A stretch of 64,000 nucleotides of DNA, taken from contig RMBW01000007.1 in the NCBI GenBank assembly GCA_004009845.1, positions 62,001 through 126,000 of the forward strand, read 5' to 3'. Below, piece after piece: positions 1 to 10,935 of the stretch. The DNA comes from Davidsoniella eucalypti (lineage: Eukaryota; Ascomycota; Sordariomycetes; Microascales; Ceratocystidaceae). The notes under the pieces were generated by a model. The model was not told the DNA's origin. It searched no databases and saw only the letters and a program-made list of their open reading frames with translations. Every line of letters begins with the position of its first letter. The first letter of the stretch is position 1. Made by a program: the position numbers and the translations under genes.

Positions 1-738
1 GGGGGGAGGGAGATAGATAATGGGTTGTATTGCGTACGTCGAGAAGGGTTTGGATACCCTGTGAGTTCTGAGCAGACTAATATCATATTAACGCTGTTAG
101 CATTCTATCAAACTATAGACAGAAACAGTCATCTTGGTGTGAGGCTATATTCGTGATCGATCAAGACTAGAAACGTCATTGCTCGCCAAAGTCGCAGAAA
201 GCTGCACAAAGCCGGAGTTGTTTCTATAAGCTTTGTAGGAGATGGGCTAAACACACCATGATGGAGCTGTGAAGAGTGAAAGAGCTAGTATGGACAACTA
301 ATTTGGTTATCGAGGCAAAGACAAGGCTGAAGATGAAACGAGCGCAGCTCTCGAAACGATAATTCAGTGAATGGTGATGTGTTTTTGCGCAAAACGAGGT
401 ACAAATTATGTAGTAGGAAACGAACTATCAAGCTTATTTCTGAAGCCTGGCTTTACTTTACTATCCTCCAACGGCTCAATTGGCTGGGTTGCGAGGTTTA
501 ATGGCGACATTTCGCCCCAGCTGCGACAATCCCCCGGTTTAGTGTTAGCCCCACTATGTTATCCGACTATGCAGAATATGCTACTATCGCAGTCTGCATC
601 TATCAGAGCTTAGCGCATCGCACGATCAACGACCACCGAAACTGCGAAAACCCAACTTCATCCATTTGGAATCATTTTTTCTTGAAGTTTATCTATTTCA
701 CTCAAGTCGCATAGTCTTACCATTCCTCAGTCGTCACC
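1..738. other. Left-edge intergenic and PET117 upstream region
   Basis: No convincing gene is seen in either strand. The longest open frame (371-613) has no recognisable motif and an irregular composition. The last 100 bases or so lead directly into the PET117 start codon at 739 and presumably hold its promoter and 5' untranslated region. Confidence 0.5.
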
Positions 739-1068
739 ATGTCTCAAGCATCTCGCTTCGCCATCGCCTTCTCGTCTATCTTTGCCACGGGAACCGTCCT
801 CATGGTTCACTTCCAACAACAGGCTGAGAGGACTGTAAGTCGATCCTCAAATATCACGTTTATCCCAAAGACACACTGGCTAAATGCATACTAATGGAAT
901 GCCCATCTAAAGGCTATGCATCAAGGTGTTGTTAGAGATATGGAACAGATCCGTATCAAGCGCGAACGCCAGCTCGAGTTCGATGCTCAACAAGCGCTAG
1001 AGAAGGAGTATCTCCAAGAACAGAAAGTCAAAGAAGAAGACTTGACTGGAGTGCCTAAAAGCACGTAA
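739..1068 (+). CDS. PET117: Pet117-like mitochondrial cytochrome c oxidase assembly factor
   Basis: Two exons, 739-834 and 913-1068, encode 83 residues. The intron (835-912) has a GTAAGT donor, a CTAAT branch site and an AAG acceptor. The product has one hydrophobic N-terminal segment (about residues 6-24), followed by a charged helix with the MHQGVVRDMEQIRIKRERQ region. The HQG-xx-(K/R)D-x-E pattern after a short membrane anchor is what I recognise as Pet117. Pet117 is a small mitochondrial protein that links heme A synthesis (Cox15) to cytochrome oxidase assembly. Length matches the family, which is usually under 110 residues. The ATG sits in a good context (CACCATG) and is the first ATG before the membrane segment. 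The gene converges on RPB2, with about 0.7 kb between the stop codons. The family call rests on motif recognition only. Confidence 0.85.
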
Positions 1069-1794
1069 GGTCGACTTATTACTCACGTTCTGCGGGTTTT
1101 CTGCTTTCTATCCTGCACTGTATCTATCATCTACAATCGCTTTCTGGGCATACTGTATTATAATGTATCATCATCAGCATTACTTATTCTATTCAAATAC
1201 TACACGTCATAATCAAATTAAAATAGGAGTCCCATTTTGTTTTTCATAAATGTCTTGATTAATTCATTGATACTGGGTAATGCGTTATACCAAACAATAG
1301 ATATGATGGCAAGAAAAAGAAAAATGTAAGAAGATGGACTAGATTCGCAAAGAACCATGTAAGAGAGTATCTAGATAAGGGTCTTGAGATCGATCATAGT
1401 GCGAATCCAAGACAAGTAAACCAAACGAGAAAAAGAAAAGAGCAATAATTTACGATATTAACACCTGCTTTTTTTGAGATTCTATGCTGCCGCAGGTCCC
1501 TTCTCCCTTCTAACAGAGATGAGAAAGGTGTAGTAAGGAAGAGGTGATAGACATGAAGACATTTAAAAAGATAAGCAAAAGAAAAATGCGGCAAAAAATG
1601 CAGCCAATAGACAAGAATAGAAAAAAGGAGAGGCCAAGAAGAAACGAAGCAAGACGACCGTCTAACACATGCGCAGAAGAAGCATAACAAAGTGTAAAGA
1701 AAGGCAAAGCATAGCAGAAGCAGAGAACAAGAAGATTATAAACGAGATAATGAACAAAAAACTCTTGAAAATAGACACAGACACGCAAGCGTGA
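1069..1794. other. Convergent 3' region between PET117 and RPB2
   Basis: This 726-bp stretch separates two genes that read toward each other. From about 1300 to 1790 it is rich in A and G on the plus strand, so it is T/C-rich on the RPB2 strand, as expected for 3' untranslated and transcription-termination DNA. Short minus-strand open frames here are low-complexity hydrophobic shadows of the T/C-rich strand. No gene is supported. Confidence 0.5.
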
Positions 1795-4700
1795 TCAACG
1801 AATAGTAGCTCCCGAGCGGTCCGTGAACATTCTAGCCGCAATGTTCATCGACTGTAGCTCCTGGAAAAGCAGCTTGGCAGCATAAGGAATATGGATCTGT
1901 GCAATCTTGGTCTTGTTCTTGCAAGGACGGCATTCAAAAGATTGCTTCGAAAGGTTGCTATAAACAGAGAGTGTTAGTTGTTGGGATGGCCAGATATAAA
2001 TGAGGAGAGTAACTAAGCAGGATAATACATACGCAATAGGTGTCATAAGACCACAAATCTCGCAAATGTGAACACGGAAAGCATCCGAGACTTCAAACAA
2101 ACGCTCCTTCAGGAAAGCAGCGGCACCGTGGGCAATCATACAATCACGTTCCATTTCACCGAAACGCAGACCACCATCACGGGCACGACCTTCCACGGGC
2201 TGACGAGTCATGATCTGCACAGGGCCACGGGCACGAGCGTGAATCTTGTCGTCCACCATGTGACGCAGACGTTGGTAGTATGTGGGACCGAAAAAGACTT
2301 GCGCACGAAGCTTGCGGCCCGAGTGGCCGTGGTATACACTTTCGAAGCCACGCGACTGGTAACCATGCTGGCGTAGCAGTGCCGACACCGAATCGACGGT
2401 GACATCTGTGAAGGGCGTGGCATCACCCTCCATACCCTTGAGGGTAGCCACCTTGCTCAGAAGACACTCGATCAAATGGGCAATGGTCATACGAGAAGGA
2501 ATAGCGTGAGGGTTGATGATAATGTCGGGAGTGATACCCTCGCAGGTAAATGGCATATCTTCTTGGCGATACGTGACACCGATAGTTCCCTTCTGTCCGT
2601 GACGAGACGCAAACTTATCACCAATCTGGGGTGTCTTGGTTGTCCGCACACGGACCTTGACATAGCGCATACCATCTTGGTTGGTGGTCATAACAACAGC
2701 ATCGATGATACCGTTCTCGGTTGAACGCAGAGGCGTGGAGGCATCTCTCTGGGTGTGTTGGCTAGTGCGCTGGCCGAGCTCCTCACTATCAGCACCAAGA
2801 GGAGACGTCTTTCCAATTATAATATCTTCACCGGAAACACGCAGACCGGGGCAGATAATACCATCGTCGTCCAGCTTGTCGTAGGTTCCGTGCTTCAGAC
2901 GCAAGGTCTCGTTGCGGAAAGGCTTCTCGAATCGCTCAACCATGTTAATGCCTACTCTCTTTTCACAATCTGTGTAGGCACGGAAGAATAGACTGCGGAA
3001 TAGACCACGGTCAATACTGCTTTGGTTCATAATGACGGAATCTTCCTGGTTATAACCCGAGTAGCAAGCAATAGCAACAATGGCGTTTTGTCCGGCAGGA
3101 AGCTCACGGAATTTCAAGAACTCCATGGACTGAGTGGTGGCTAGAGGTTTCTGAGGGTAGTACAGAATGTTGGCCATCGTGTCCATACGGCGCATGTAGT
3201 TAGTAAGGAAGAAGCCCATGGCTTGTTTACCCATGGCCGACTGGTAAGTGTTACGAGGAGACTATAATACGTTAGTAAACGAGTATAAGGAGCAAGTATT
3301 TGGAAGAGTGTGCCTACCTGGTTGTGATCAGGGAAGGGGATGATACTAGCGCAGATACCGAGAATCATGCTGGGATGAATCTCGCAATGCGTGTACATGT
3401 GAGTCGTAGCCTTGATGTTGGTCTTGAGACGCTTGTTGATATCCTCTTCGGTCATTTCTCCTCGTGGCTCTACGGGACCTCCCTTCCGGTTACGGTAAGC
3501 CTCGAGATCTTCTGGGGTCATGCAGATCATGGTGGTTTCCTCTTCTTCAGCATCGATGTACTCAATGATACCCTGGTTAACCAGCCAGTTCCAGTCGAAC
3601 TCGGGCTTGTTTCCAGTTGGGTTGTCTTGTTCATCACGGATAGCATTGACGTGATCCTTGGTGAGAACCAGTTGTGAGGCCGCAAGATTTCTCTCTGGGT
3701 CATCCACCGAGCTGACGACAAACACAGGGCGCATGACACGACCTGCATCAGAGAACACCTTGAACTCACGATCTCTGATATCACGGACCAGAGATACCTC
3801 GTTAGGAAGGTATGATCTTCTACGAGTCTCAGTCATCTCAGACACCAGATGCTTAGCGTCTTGATGTACACCAACCCAAACACCGTTGACGAAGACCTTG
3901 GTGGCGTTAGGATAGCGAAGGGGCTCATATTCTTCGATGATTTCCATGCCTCTGTTGATCATGAACTCAATGATGGGATCGGATGGCGTACCCACACTGA
4001 CGAAGCACATGAGAGATAAGTTCTTGACCAGACCGCAAGCCTGACCCTCGGGAGTCTCAGCAGGACACACCAGACCCCAATGGGTGTTGTGAAGTTGGCG
4101 GGGTTTGGCCAGTTTACCGTCACGACCAATAGGGGTGTTGGTACGACGCAAATGAGATAGTGTAGAAGAGAAGGTGTATCTGTTCAACACTTGAGACACA
4201 CCAGCAGTAGAGCTAGCGGCCTTCTTTTGGTCACCCCAGTTACCCGTGGCAAGGGAGTACTTGAGACCATTGGACAGAGCACTGGGCTTGATACCATTGA
4301 CCATAAGGAATCTTTTGTTTTGTTGAATGCACATGCGCATGTAGCTGGCAAGTTCGCTGTTGATACGACGGATGATGTTGCGGAACAGCTTAGCAAGAAG
4401 AGGACCAGAAAGATCCAGACGCTTCTTACCGAAGTGATCACGATCGTCAACATCACGACGACCAAGAGAGCACTGAAGTAGCTTGTGGACCATGTAGCCC
4501 AGGAAGAAGGCTTTTCTAGTCTCACTACCCTCGGTCTGCGAGATATGGGGAAGGGTCTCCTTCTGCAAGAGATCCTTGGCAGCGCGGATACGCTTATCAC
4601 GGGTCAAGCCGTAGCTTTGGCCACGCTTACCAATGTAATCGAGAGCAACTTCGCGATCTTGGATAACAAAGGCTTCCTCGATACAGGGACGAAGCATCTC

Positions 4701-5708
4701 CAGCATTTGAGTATCGTTACGGTCGTAGCAAATGTGGTTGAGAATGTCTTCGTCACTGACAACACCAAACGCACGGAAGACGATAGCGACGGGCACATCA
4801 CTCTTCACGTAAGGAAGGGTAGTACGGATAGTGCTTCCGAAACTAACCTTACCCGCACCAGACTTGTTGTAAAGTCGGAGAGCAAGCTGAGAAATGAGAC
4901 GAGAACCCTTTTCCAATGCACTGCGCACTTCGGCAGTGTAGCTGTAAGGACTAGGCTGGGCCTTTTTGAAGACCTGGACGATGTTGGCAGCCGAACGTTC
5001 TTGGGCGATAAGAACCTTCTCGGAGCCGTTGATGATGAAGTAACCACCCTGATCGTAGGGGCATTCATTCAATAAGAATAGACCTTCGTCGTTCTCGCGA
5101 CGCAAATGGCAGATGCGGGACTTGATCATGACCGGCATTCTTCCAATGAAAACGATGTCCTTCATATCATCAGACTTGCCCTCAGTGATGTTGCTGTCAA
5201 CAGCCTCCTCTTCCCATTCAATGCGGGTGGGGTGTTCTCCGGTGCGCTTCAATTCGTCCTGTTGTTCATCGTCGAGCTCGTTGAGCGGTATCGGTGATTC
5301 GACAGCCAAGCGGATCTTAGAAGTGATCTTAAGATACATGGGACTGGCGTATGTCAAGTTACGCTCGCGGCACTCGTAGGGGAGTAGAGTCGACTCTTTG
5401 CCGTCCTGCTCAGTGATCGAGGGGCGTGACACCATGACCTTGCCGAAATCTACGTCATATCTGCGTAGAGCGTAAGTTCGGCCATCGTGGGCCGGAGGGT
5501 TCGTTTGATCGATCGTGATATGAGAGTATTCGCTGACAAGATCCTGGACTGTTGTGGTGGTGAACTCGTCAAAGGAGTCGACCTGCTGAGATGCAAGACC
5601 CTTTTCGTCGAAGAAAGTTGAGATCACAGTCCAGCAATCTTCGGGGGTGATGTGCTCATCGCCTTCATCGTACTCATCGTACTCGTACTGGTCATCATAT
5701 TCTTCCAT
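1795..5708 (-). CDS. RPB2: RNA polymerase II second-largest subunit Rpb2
   Basis: The coding sequence is complement(1795-1957, 2033-3261, 3318-5708), giving 1260 residues. That is close to the roughly 1220 of the yeast protein. It forms much of the catalytic cleft of nuclear RNA polymerase II. Visible landmarks are an acidic N-terminus (MEEYDDQYEYDEYDE), the GRDGKLAKPRQLHNTHWG fork region, GYNQEDSVIMNQSSIDRG near residues 866-883, and the wall/hybrid-binding block GQKGTIGVTYRQEDMPF. A C-terminal zinc site uses Cys1197, Cys1200, Cys1215 and Cys1218 ahead of QIHIPYAAKLLFQEL. The 5' intron is 56 nt (3262-3317) with GTAGGC donor and CTAAC branch. The 3' intron is 75 nt (1958-2032) and falls inside the zinc site. 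It is a multiple of three with no in-frame stop, so it can be mistaken for coding sequence. The ATG at 5708 is the only start that keeps the acidic N-terminus. Confidence 0.98.
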
Positions 5709-6786
5709 TGTGACGAGTAGGTGAGGCTGAGCTCAAAAAAATACCAATGTCGACTAGAAGTGGTGGTGATATGTAAGCATTCACCACTGACAAATCGAGG
5801 GGCGGAAAGCGAGTATTTGTCGATTAAGAGTTGGAGGGTACAGGATCGAAAGTGAGAAGGTTAGTACTATTGAGTTGTGCTTCTTTTTGGCGCAATAAAG
5901 CGCAATAACTCGAGCAAGTACGAAGCTGCTGAGAAATCAAAATCGAAAAGACAAGATGCAAAAGTCGTCGAGTTGTAAAAGCGCAACGGGGGCACGAGGA
6001 TGAAGCTCGATAGCGTAAAGGGCCGAACAATCGGTGCAATTGGAGGCTTTAGAATAAAACAATTCGATTATGCGCCGTATAGAACAAATTCTAGCTTGGA
6101 TACAGGGCCTCCAGTCGTGATATCAAGCAAGAAAGACGGGCGTTGAGGAACTAATGGTCAAGGATAAAAGTAAAGGTGTGGTTGAAGGTTGTGCAGGCTT
6201 AGAAAAGCCAGAGCCTCGTCGCCTTATAGACAGGCAGTCAGAGCAATTGCAAAGGCTCAAAGCTTGCTTATAGGACTTTTTGGCCCACTTTTTGCTGCTG
6301 CTTGCCACCCGCGACGCGATGAACGCCACAATACTGATTATAGTGGCGTTACATGAATGCGTGGCGTATGTTAGCCTCTTATAAAGTAACCCTAATACAC
6401 CGTATTCCATATCAAACAATACCCATAGATAATTGTTAATTTCCTTGTTTCTAATTGAAGAATTAAACAATTAGGACTCGAAATTTGCGACTAACTTACA
6501 TTGTGATGAAGAGTATTGTAATGAACTGTCCTGTTGATTATTTAGAGTATCATCTTGAGCTATGTTGTCACACTTTCGTCACACATGATCGTCGAATTTG
6601 TACTACATGTATTGACATGTCAAATTTAAGACAAATGTAAGGGTTTCACAAAGATGTACAGCGCATGTTGGATCGTAGATGAATGATGCGTAAAACATTA
6701 TATCCTTTTTATATACAAAACTAGTATATTTACGCTATGAACATACGGGTAGACTATTATGTAGCATGCTACTGAGTTTAGGTTAT
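5709..6786. other. RPB2 upstream region and BNA2 3' flank
   Basis: The first part (about 5709-6100) lies directly upstream of RPB2 and should contain its promoter. The remainder is AT-rich and reaches the BNA2 stop codon. Minus-strand frames at 5824-6039 and 6123-6470 were read and show no domain, no plausible splice partners and composition unlike the neighbouring genes. I see no gene or RNA signature. Confidence 0.5.
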
Positions 6787-8277
6787 TCAGTAGTGGCAGA
6801 TGCCGCCTTCATTGGTATCCCATGCGCCTGCAAGTCCAGCAACATTGAGTTCCTCCTGCGGCTTCAGGCCGGTTTCGGTCTGCGTCTTGCCGAGGAAGAA
6901 ATCATTGCGGCCCTCATGCTTTCCCTGGCGTTTCATAAACTTGCGTGCCCAAGTTTCGACGGCAACGTCTCCAGTCTCATCACGAGCTTGCTTGAGGAAG
7001 GGAATCAAGGCCGTGCCACCAGTCCCTGTCAACTTCTTCTTGGCTTCAACTTCATCGACACCCGGCATGTTCAGCTTTCGCGATGAAGTGGCCAAGTTGA
7101 TGGCCTTGCGCGTAGTCTCAGGACTCTGGGGACGGGTTGGACGAGACTCGCGCGAGGGAATGATGATGTACCGCGTGACAATGTGAATGTGTTTGTTGCG
7201 GAAGTTGCTTAGCATGGCGATGCAGGCATCGTAGGCTAGCGAGAGCTGCGGGTGAGCAGCGGCATTGTCGTGAACGAACTCGCGGATATTAGCGACAGTC
7301 TCGACATCACGTAAGAAGCGTGCGTGACCTCCAGGCATATACTGTAGCATCTCCTCCATAAAGGAGTGCTTGGAGCCGGCAGAGTCTGCGGCGGCGACAC
7401 CGGGCTTCTGACCCGTCGGACGGTGGGAGACGCCGAGAACGATATCGAAGAACTGAATCAGACTGCTTTGGGCGTTCGAGCCACCAGCATACTGTCGGTA
7501 CTCGGTGTATCCACGAGCGTCTTCATAGAGGACACCGTTGGGAAGACCGGCGTCAGCCATGTTTCGCGATCCGGCTAGGAAAGGCCGGATGTGGTTGTAA
7601 AAAACGTACGGGGCACAGCGTTCGTGCATGCGCTCTAGCAAAGCGGTGAGATCAGTCAGCAACTCTGCAAAGCGGCGCAAGCAAGAAGCGACGGTGTCAG
7701 CGTCGTCGTCGCGAGCAGCCTGGATGGCTTTCAGCATCAGACTAATGCTCGGGGCACCCTTGGCTTCGATGGCAACCGAGACTAGGTAGAACCAGGACTC
7801 GTCTAGAGAACCGGTGAAAGTGTTCAGCGTCGAAAGATTCTCGAGATTATCGATGTCCTCGTCGATGAACAAGGGCTTGAAGTTCCACAAGCACACGGCA
7901 GCATAGGTAGCCACAGGCGGCAGCTCGAGGTACTTGCAAACCTCTAGCAGAGGTGCGGAGATGCATTGAGGAAGCTTGTCCTCAGGCTGGTCGTCTCCCC
8001 AGATGTAGCCGTGAGCCATGAAGCACAGCAACATGTAAGCACGGCGCCACTCGGCGTCTTCCTCTAGACCAATAGTCGACAACACGGGCAGTCTATCGAT
8101 GACACCGCGCAGACGGCGACTGAGAATAAGGGCTTGGAGGTTAGCGGCCACGGCCTCCCACTTGTTATAGTAGGGGTCGGGCAACCGGGTAAGCGGGAGC
8201 ACATCTGGTAGGAAGCCGTACTTGGGCGACACGGCGTAGCGGCGCGTATCGCGGAGATCCGGCAGCGGAGGAAGCAT
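6787..8277 (-). CDS. BNA2: Indoleamine 2,3-dioxygenase, first step of the kynurenine pathway
   Basis: A single exon encodes 496 residues. The enzyme is a heme dioxygenase that opens the indole ring of L-tryptophan to N-formylkynurenine, feeding de novo NAD synthesis. Family signatures are clear. RRYAVSPKYGFLPD-x-LPLTRLPDPYY lies at the N-terminus, and the GGSNAQSSLIQFFDIVLG glycine/serine loop sits near the active site. FRNKHIHIVTRYIIIP holds the proximal heme ligand, which I place at His363 of this start. The chosen ATG at 8277 is the first ATG in the frame. The frame stays open for 78 more codons upstream but has no ATG and no family resemblance, so that part is taken as 5' untranslated. 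The protein is slightly longer than the yeast enzyme because of a C-terminal tail of about 110 residues, typical of filamentous-fungal forms. No intron is needed. Confidence 0.95.
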   Translation of the reverse strand: MLPPLPDLRDTRRYAVSPKYGFLPDVLPLTRLPDPYYNKWEAVAANLQALILSRRLRGVIDRLPVLSTIGLEEDAEWRRAYMLLCFMAHGYIWGDDQPEDKLPQCISAPLLEVCKYLELPPVATYAAVCLWNFKPLFIDEDIDNLENLSTLNTFTGSLDESWFYLVSVAIEAKGAPSISLMLKAIQAARDDDADTVASCLRRFAELLTDLTALLERMHERCAPYVFYNHIRPFLAGSRNMADAGLPNGVLYEDARGYTEYRQYAGGSNAQSSLIQFFDIVLGVSHRPTGQKPGVAAADSAGSKHSFMEEMLQYMPGGHARFLRDVETVANIREFVHDNAAAHPQLSLAYDACIAMLSNFRNKHIHIVTRYIIIPSRESRPTRPQSPETTRKAINLATSSRKLNMPGVDEVEAKKKLTGTGGTALIPFLKQARDETGDVAVETWARKFMKRQGKHEGRNDFFLGKTQTETGLKPQEELNVAGLAGAWDTNEGGICHY

Positions 8278-10213
8278 TTTCAGTTTGGGGTGCTGCGTTC
8301 TGGCTAGTGTTTTGCCTTGCAAAGTGGGACCAATCACAGCAACAGGATGAGCAGGTTGCTTCAAAGAGCGTCTGAGCGCAGGATTGGCAGGCGGGTAGAG
8401 AATTTTCTGGTGTCGAAGCTGCTGCTTTTGACGGTAGCAATAATGATGACAGAAGAGATCGTGATGGCGAGACCAGAAACTAGTCCAAGTGGGCTGGTAT
8501 CGGAACAACAACTACTCAGTTTCTCGAGATCCACGGTGAGACGGGACCTCAAAGGAACCAACAAAGGTAATTTATAACAATAAAAATAGACCTGACGCAA
8601 GGAGTATCAACAATGAGTACTTAACGTACCGCGATACTCCTCAGCCGTGCGAGAACACTTTCAACCGCGCACATACGGGTTGTGAGAAGATAAAGATATG
8701 AAGCAAACGCTGGAGCGCAGATGTGATAACGGAACGGAAACAGGGCCTGGTAATGGTAGTGGGAGGTAGAAGAATAAAGCAGGAAGACAAGAGGGGCAGC
8801 TAGAGCAGAGCAGTCCGCTTTATATTAGTTAATGAGAGAATGGATACTACTGCAAAGTACACAACAAGGCTCGATCTGTGACAAGTCTGAGCGGACTCAT
8901 GGTAGGAATGGGTGGACGGATGGATTAGATCACTGGGCTATAACTAGTGAAAATAGCAGTGGCAGCGATACTACGGCACGAACTGATTTATTATTATTTT
9001 TATTAGTATAACTCACGTAGTCACTGGAAATCTGATACATGTACTCTGGGTCCATGGATAGACCATGATGTGCTAGATTCTCGTTACGGGGGAAGTCCAA
9101 GCGAATAACACCAAACAATTAGACAAAAGCCGCGTTCATTGGCACACAAATTAGAGCTGCAGCCATATAAGACTTTAGGGTTTCTAGCAGACTTTTGACA
9201 GCAACAGAAGCGTCATAGTACGTTTGCTGAAAAAAATCGGAAAAAATAGAGAACAAAAGAAGCGCCGTTCTCCGGAATGCCCGCTAAACAGTCGCCTTTT
9301 ATCTTCTAATGAGGACCCTTAAGCCACTGATTGATAAACAAGCAATGCCCTGGCTCCTATATCGCTGGTCAAGATTCATATCTAGTTCTCGAATAAGTTT
9401 GAAGTAGTATCGAAATCCCATCTTGTTTGGAATCTTGGCACCAAGACCGATTGTGTTTTTCTTCCCTTCGGCCGCTGTTGGGAAATTTTCGAGATATTCG
9501 TAAAATTTGGTTAATATTCGTATCATTGAGAATGGCGTCACTCCAAGCTTTAACTCGAACTTGTCGACTTACGAGGCCTGTCCACTTTTTAACATCTGAT
9601 CGGCTCATTAAAGTCCTCATCATTGGCGACTTGGATGAGGGGAAGCCGTTTGTTTTGGCATTATCTCAACTTTTCGGTGCGCTTGCCAAGAACTATCACT
9701 GTTGTCTGAGCTAGAAATTATCTTGACTTATTGGGTTTGCTTGCTTTACTCGACTTCAGATTAGGGGAAAACTTTCCACTACGTCTTAAGTGCAAGTCCG
9801 TAACCCTTTATGTCAAAAAGAGCCGAGAAATGGACTTGATGTTTTTTTGTTGACCCGATTTCCGCCAACCACATTGGTCAACCGTCCCGCTAGTTGCAAT
9901 TCGTCAATCTTTTGCCACTGGCTCAGTGAGATCTTATTGGCCAAATTCGTGGCCCGATTGTGTAAACTACAAATATAGTGAACTCCTTCGAAACATAAAA
10001 AAAAAAAAAAAAAAAAGACAAAAACCCTATCCATACTTCCCCAACTTTGGAACCAACTGGCCATAAAAAGGATAGTTCCGAAGAAAGGCAGTTAAGCGAC
10101 TTTTCAAGGAACATGATTATTTTGATTTAATTTTCGAAGTCAAGATATTTACCCATCTTTTCTATCTTCTATCTTGTTAGAATTCAACTATACCTTTTTT
10201 CACTTTGGTCAAG
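8278..10213. other. BNA2 upstream region and eroded AT-rich DNA
   Basis: The first 300 bases or so are BNA2 promoter and leader. From about 8900 to 10200 there are only short, mutually overlapping frames on both strands. Examples are 8930-9118 minus (no ATG), 9299-9623 minus and 9427-9714 plus. None shows a domain. A run of 20 A residues lies at 9997-10016. The stretch leads into an ankyrin remnant, so it may be decayed coding sequence, but I cannot name a source. Confidence 0.4.
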
Positions 10214-10460
10214 ATGTCCAAAATCAATCATAAGACATATGGTGGCTAGATTGCCCTTGTATACTCTTGCGAGAAAGGTCATGTTGATGTTACTAAGCTC
10301 TTGATCGAGAACGGAGCTGATGTCAATGATGTGATTCCTGATGGTTGGCATTATGAATTGGCATCCACGACACTTGTTTTTTTTTGAGATGGGTCGAATT
10401 GGTAAGAGTAACTTTACCATGGAACTAAGCCTTGCGGCGATCAATGATGACACTTAGAAA
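10214..10460 (+). pseudogene. Ankyrin-repeat gene remnant
   Basis: Read from the ATG at 10214, the frame gives a short leader and a TAG. One well-formed ankyrin unit follows: ALVYSCEKGHVDVTKLLIEN then GADVND. It matches the ankyrin consensus (A-x-x-x-G-H-x-x-V-x-x-L-L-x-x-G-A-D-V-N). The frame closes at TGA in a T-run near 10385. A second segment at about 10420-10458 (ALSLAAINDDT then stop) resembles the start of another ankyrin helix. With two stops within 60 codons and no intact flanking frame, this is best read as a relic of a larger ankyrin gene. It is not assigned a function. Confidence 0.6.
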
Positions 10461-10935
10461 TATCCTGCCCTGTTCTTTGTACTGTAAAGATTGTAGAAGA
10501 TCATCGTGGCTAAAGATGTCATGGAAAAACCATTTAATGTACAGATAGCAGCTTTGATTTTGCCGGTGTTTTACCGAGTGGGCCTAAAGCTGAGAGTCTT
10601 CAACAGAAATTAATCAACTAGAATACTTAAATCAAAGGTCATCATAATTGTCAACAAGCTAGCAAGCTAGCCTTGTCCCAGCTTGGAGCTGCATTTGTGA
10701 TGCGATGTAGCAGATATTACAGCCTTGTGTACATGTGACAAAATTCCCCTTTGGCCAAAAAGTATCTGAAGCTGCAGGTACATTGCAAGTATCGGGGGCT
10801 TTAGAACCCGGCATTTATTTCTTATCAGATTTCAAGCAAGCTTCTGAAGCTCACTAAAGCTCGCCATCATCCTCTGACATCATCACAAGTCTATCCTTGA
10901 TCTCGACTAACGCTGTACAGCCTGTCCAAGGCACA
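10461..10935. other. VPS23 upstream region
   Basis: No gene is seen. The first half continues the eroded DNA next to the ankyrin remnant. The second half, about 10700-10935, contains the presumed VPS23 promoter and leader. A repeated CTAGCAAGCTAGC-like element occurs near 10660. Confidence 0.4.

Noticed and set aside
4184..5379. Several long open frames antisense or out of frame to RPB2 (for example 4485-5075 plus, 4184-4600 minus)
   Set aside because: They overlap the well-supported RPB2 coding sequence, have no domains and arise from its codon bias.
8278..8511. N-terminal extension of BNA2 by 78 codons
   Set aside because: The frame is open but starts at a TTG with no ATG, and its sequence has no likeness to indoleamine dioxygenases. 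The ATG at 8277 precedes the conserved start.
8930..9118. Minus-strand frame with RLDFPRNENLAHHGLSMDPE and a GTGAGT donor
   Set aside because: It has no ATG, and the downstream exon after the possible acceptor reads as random sequence.
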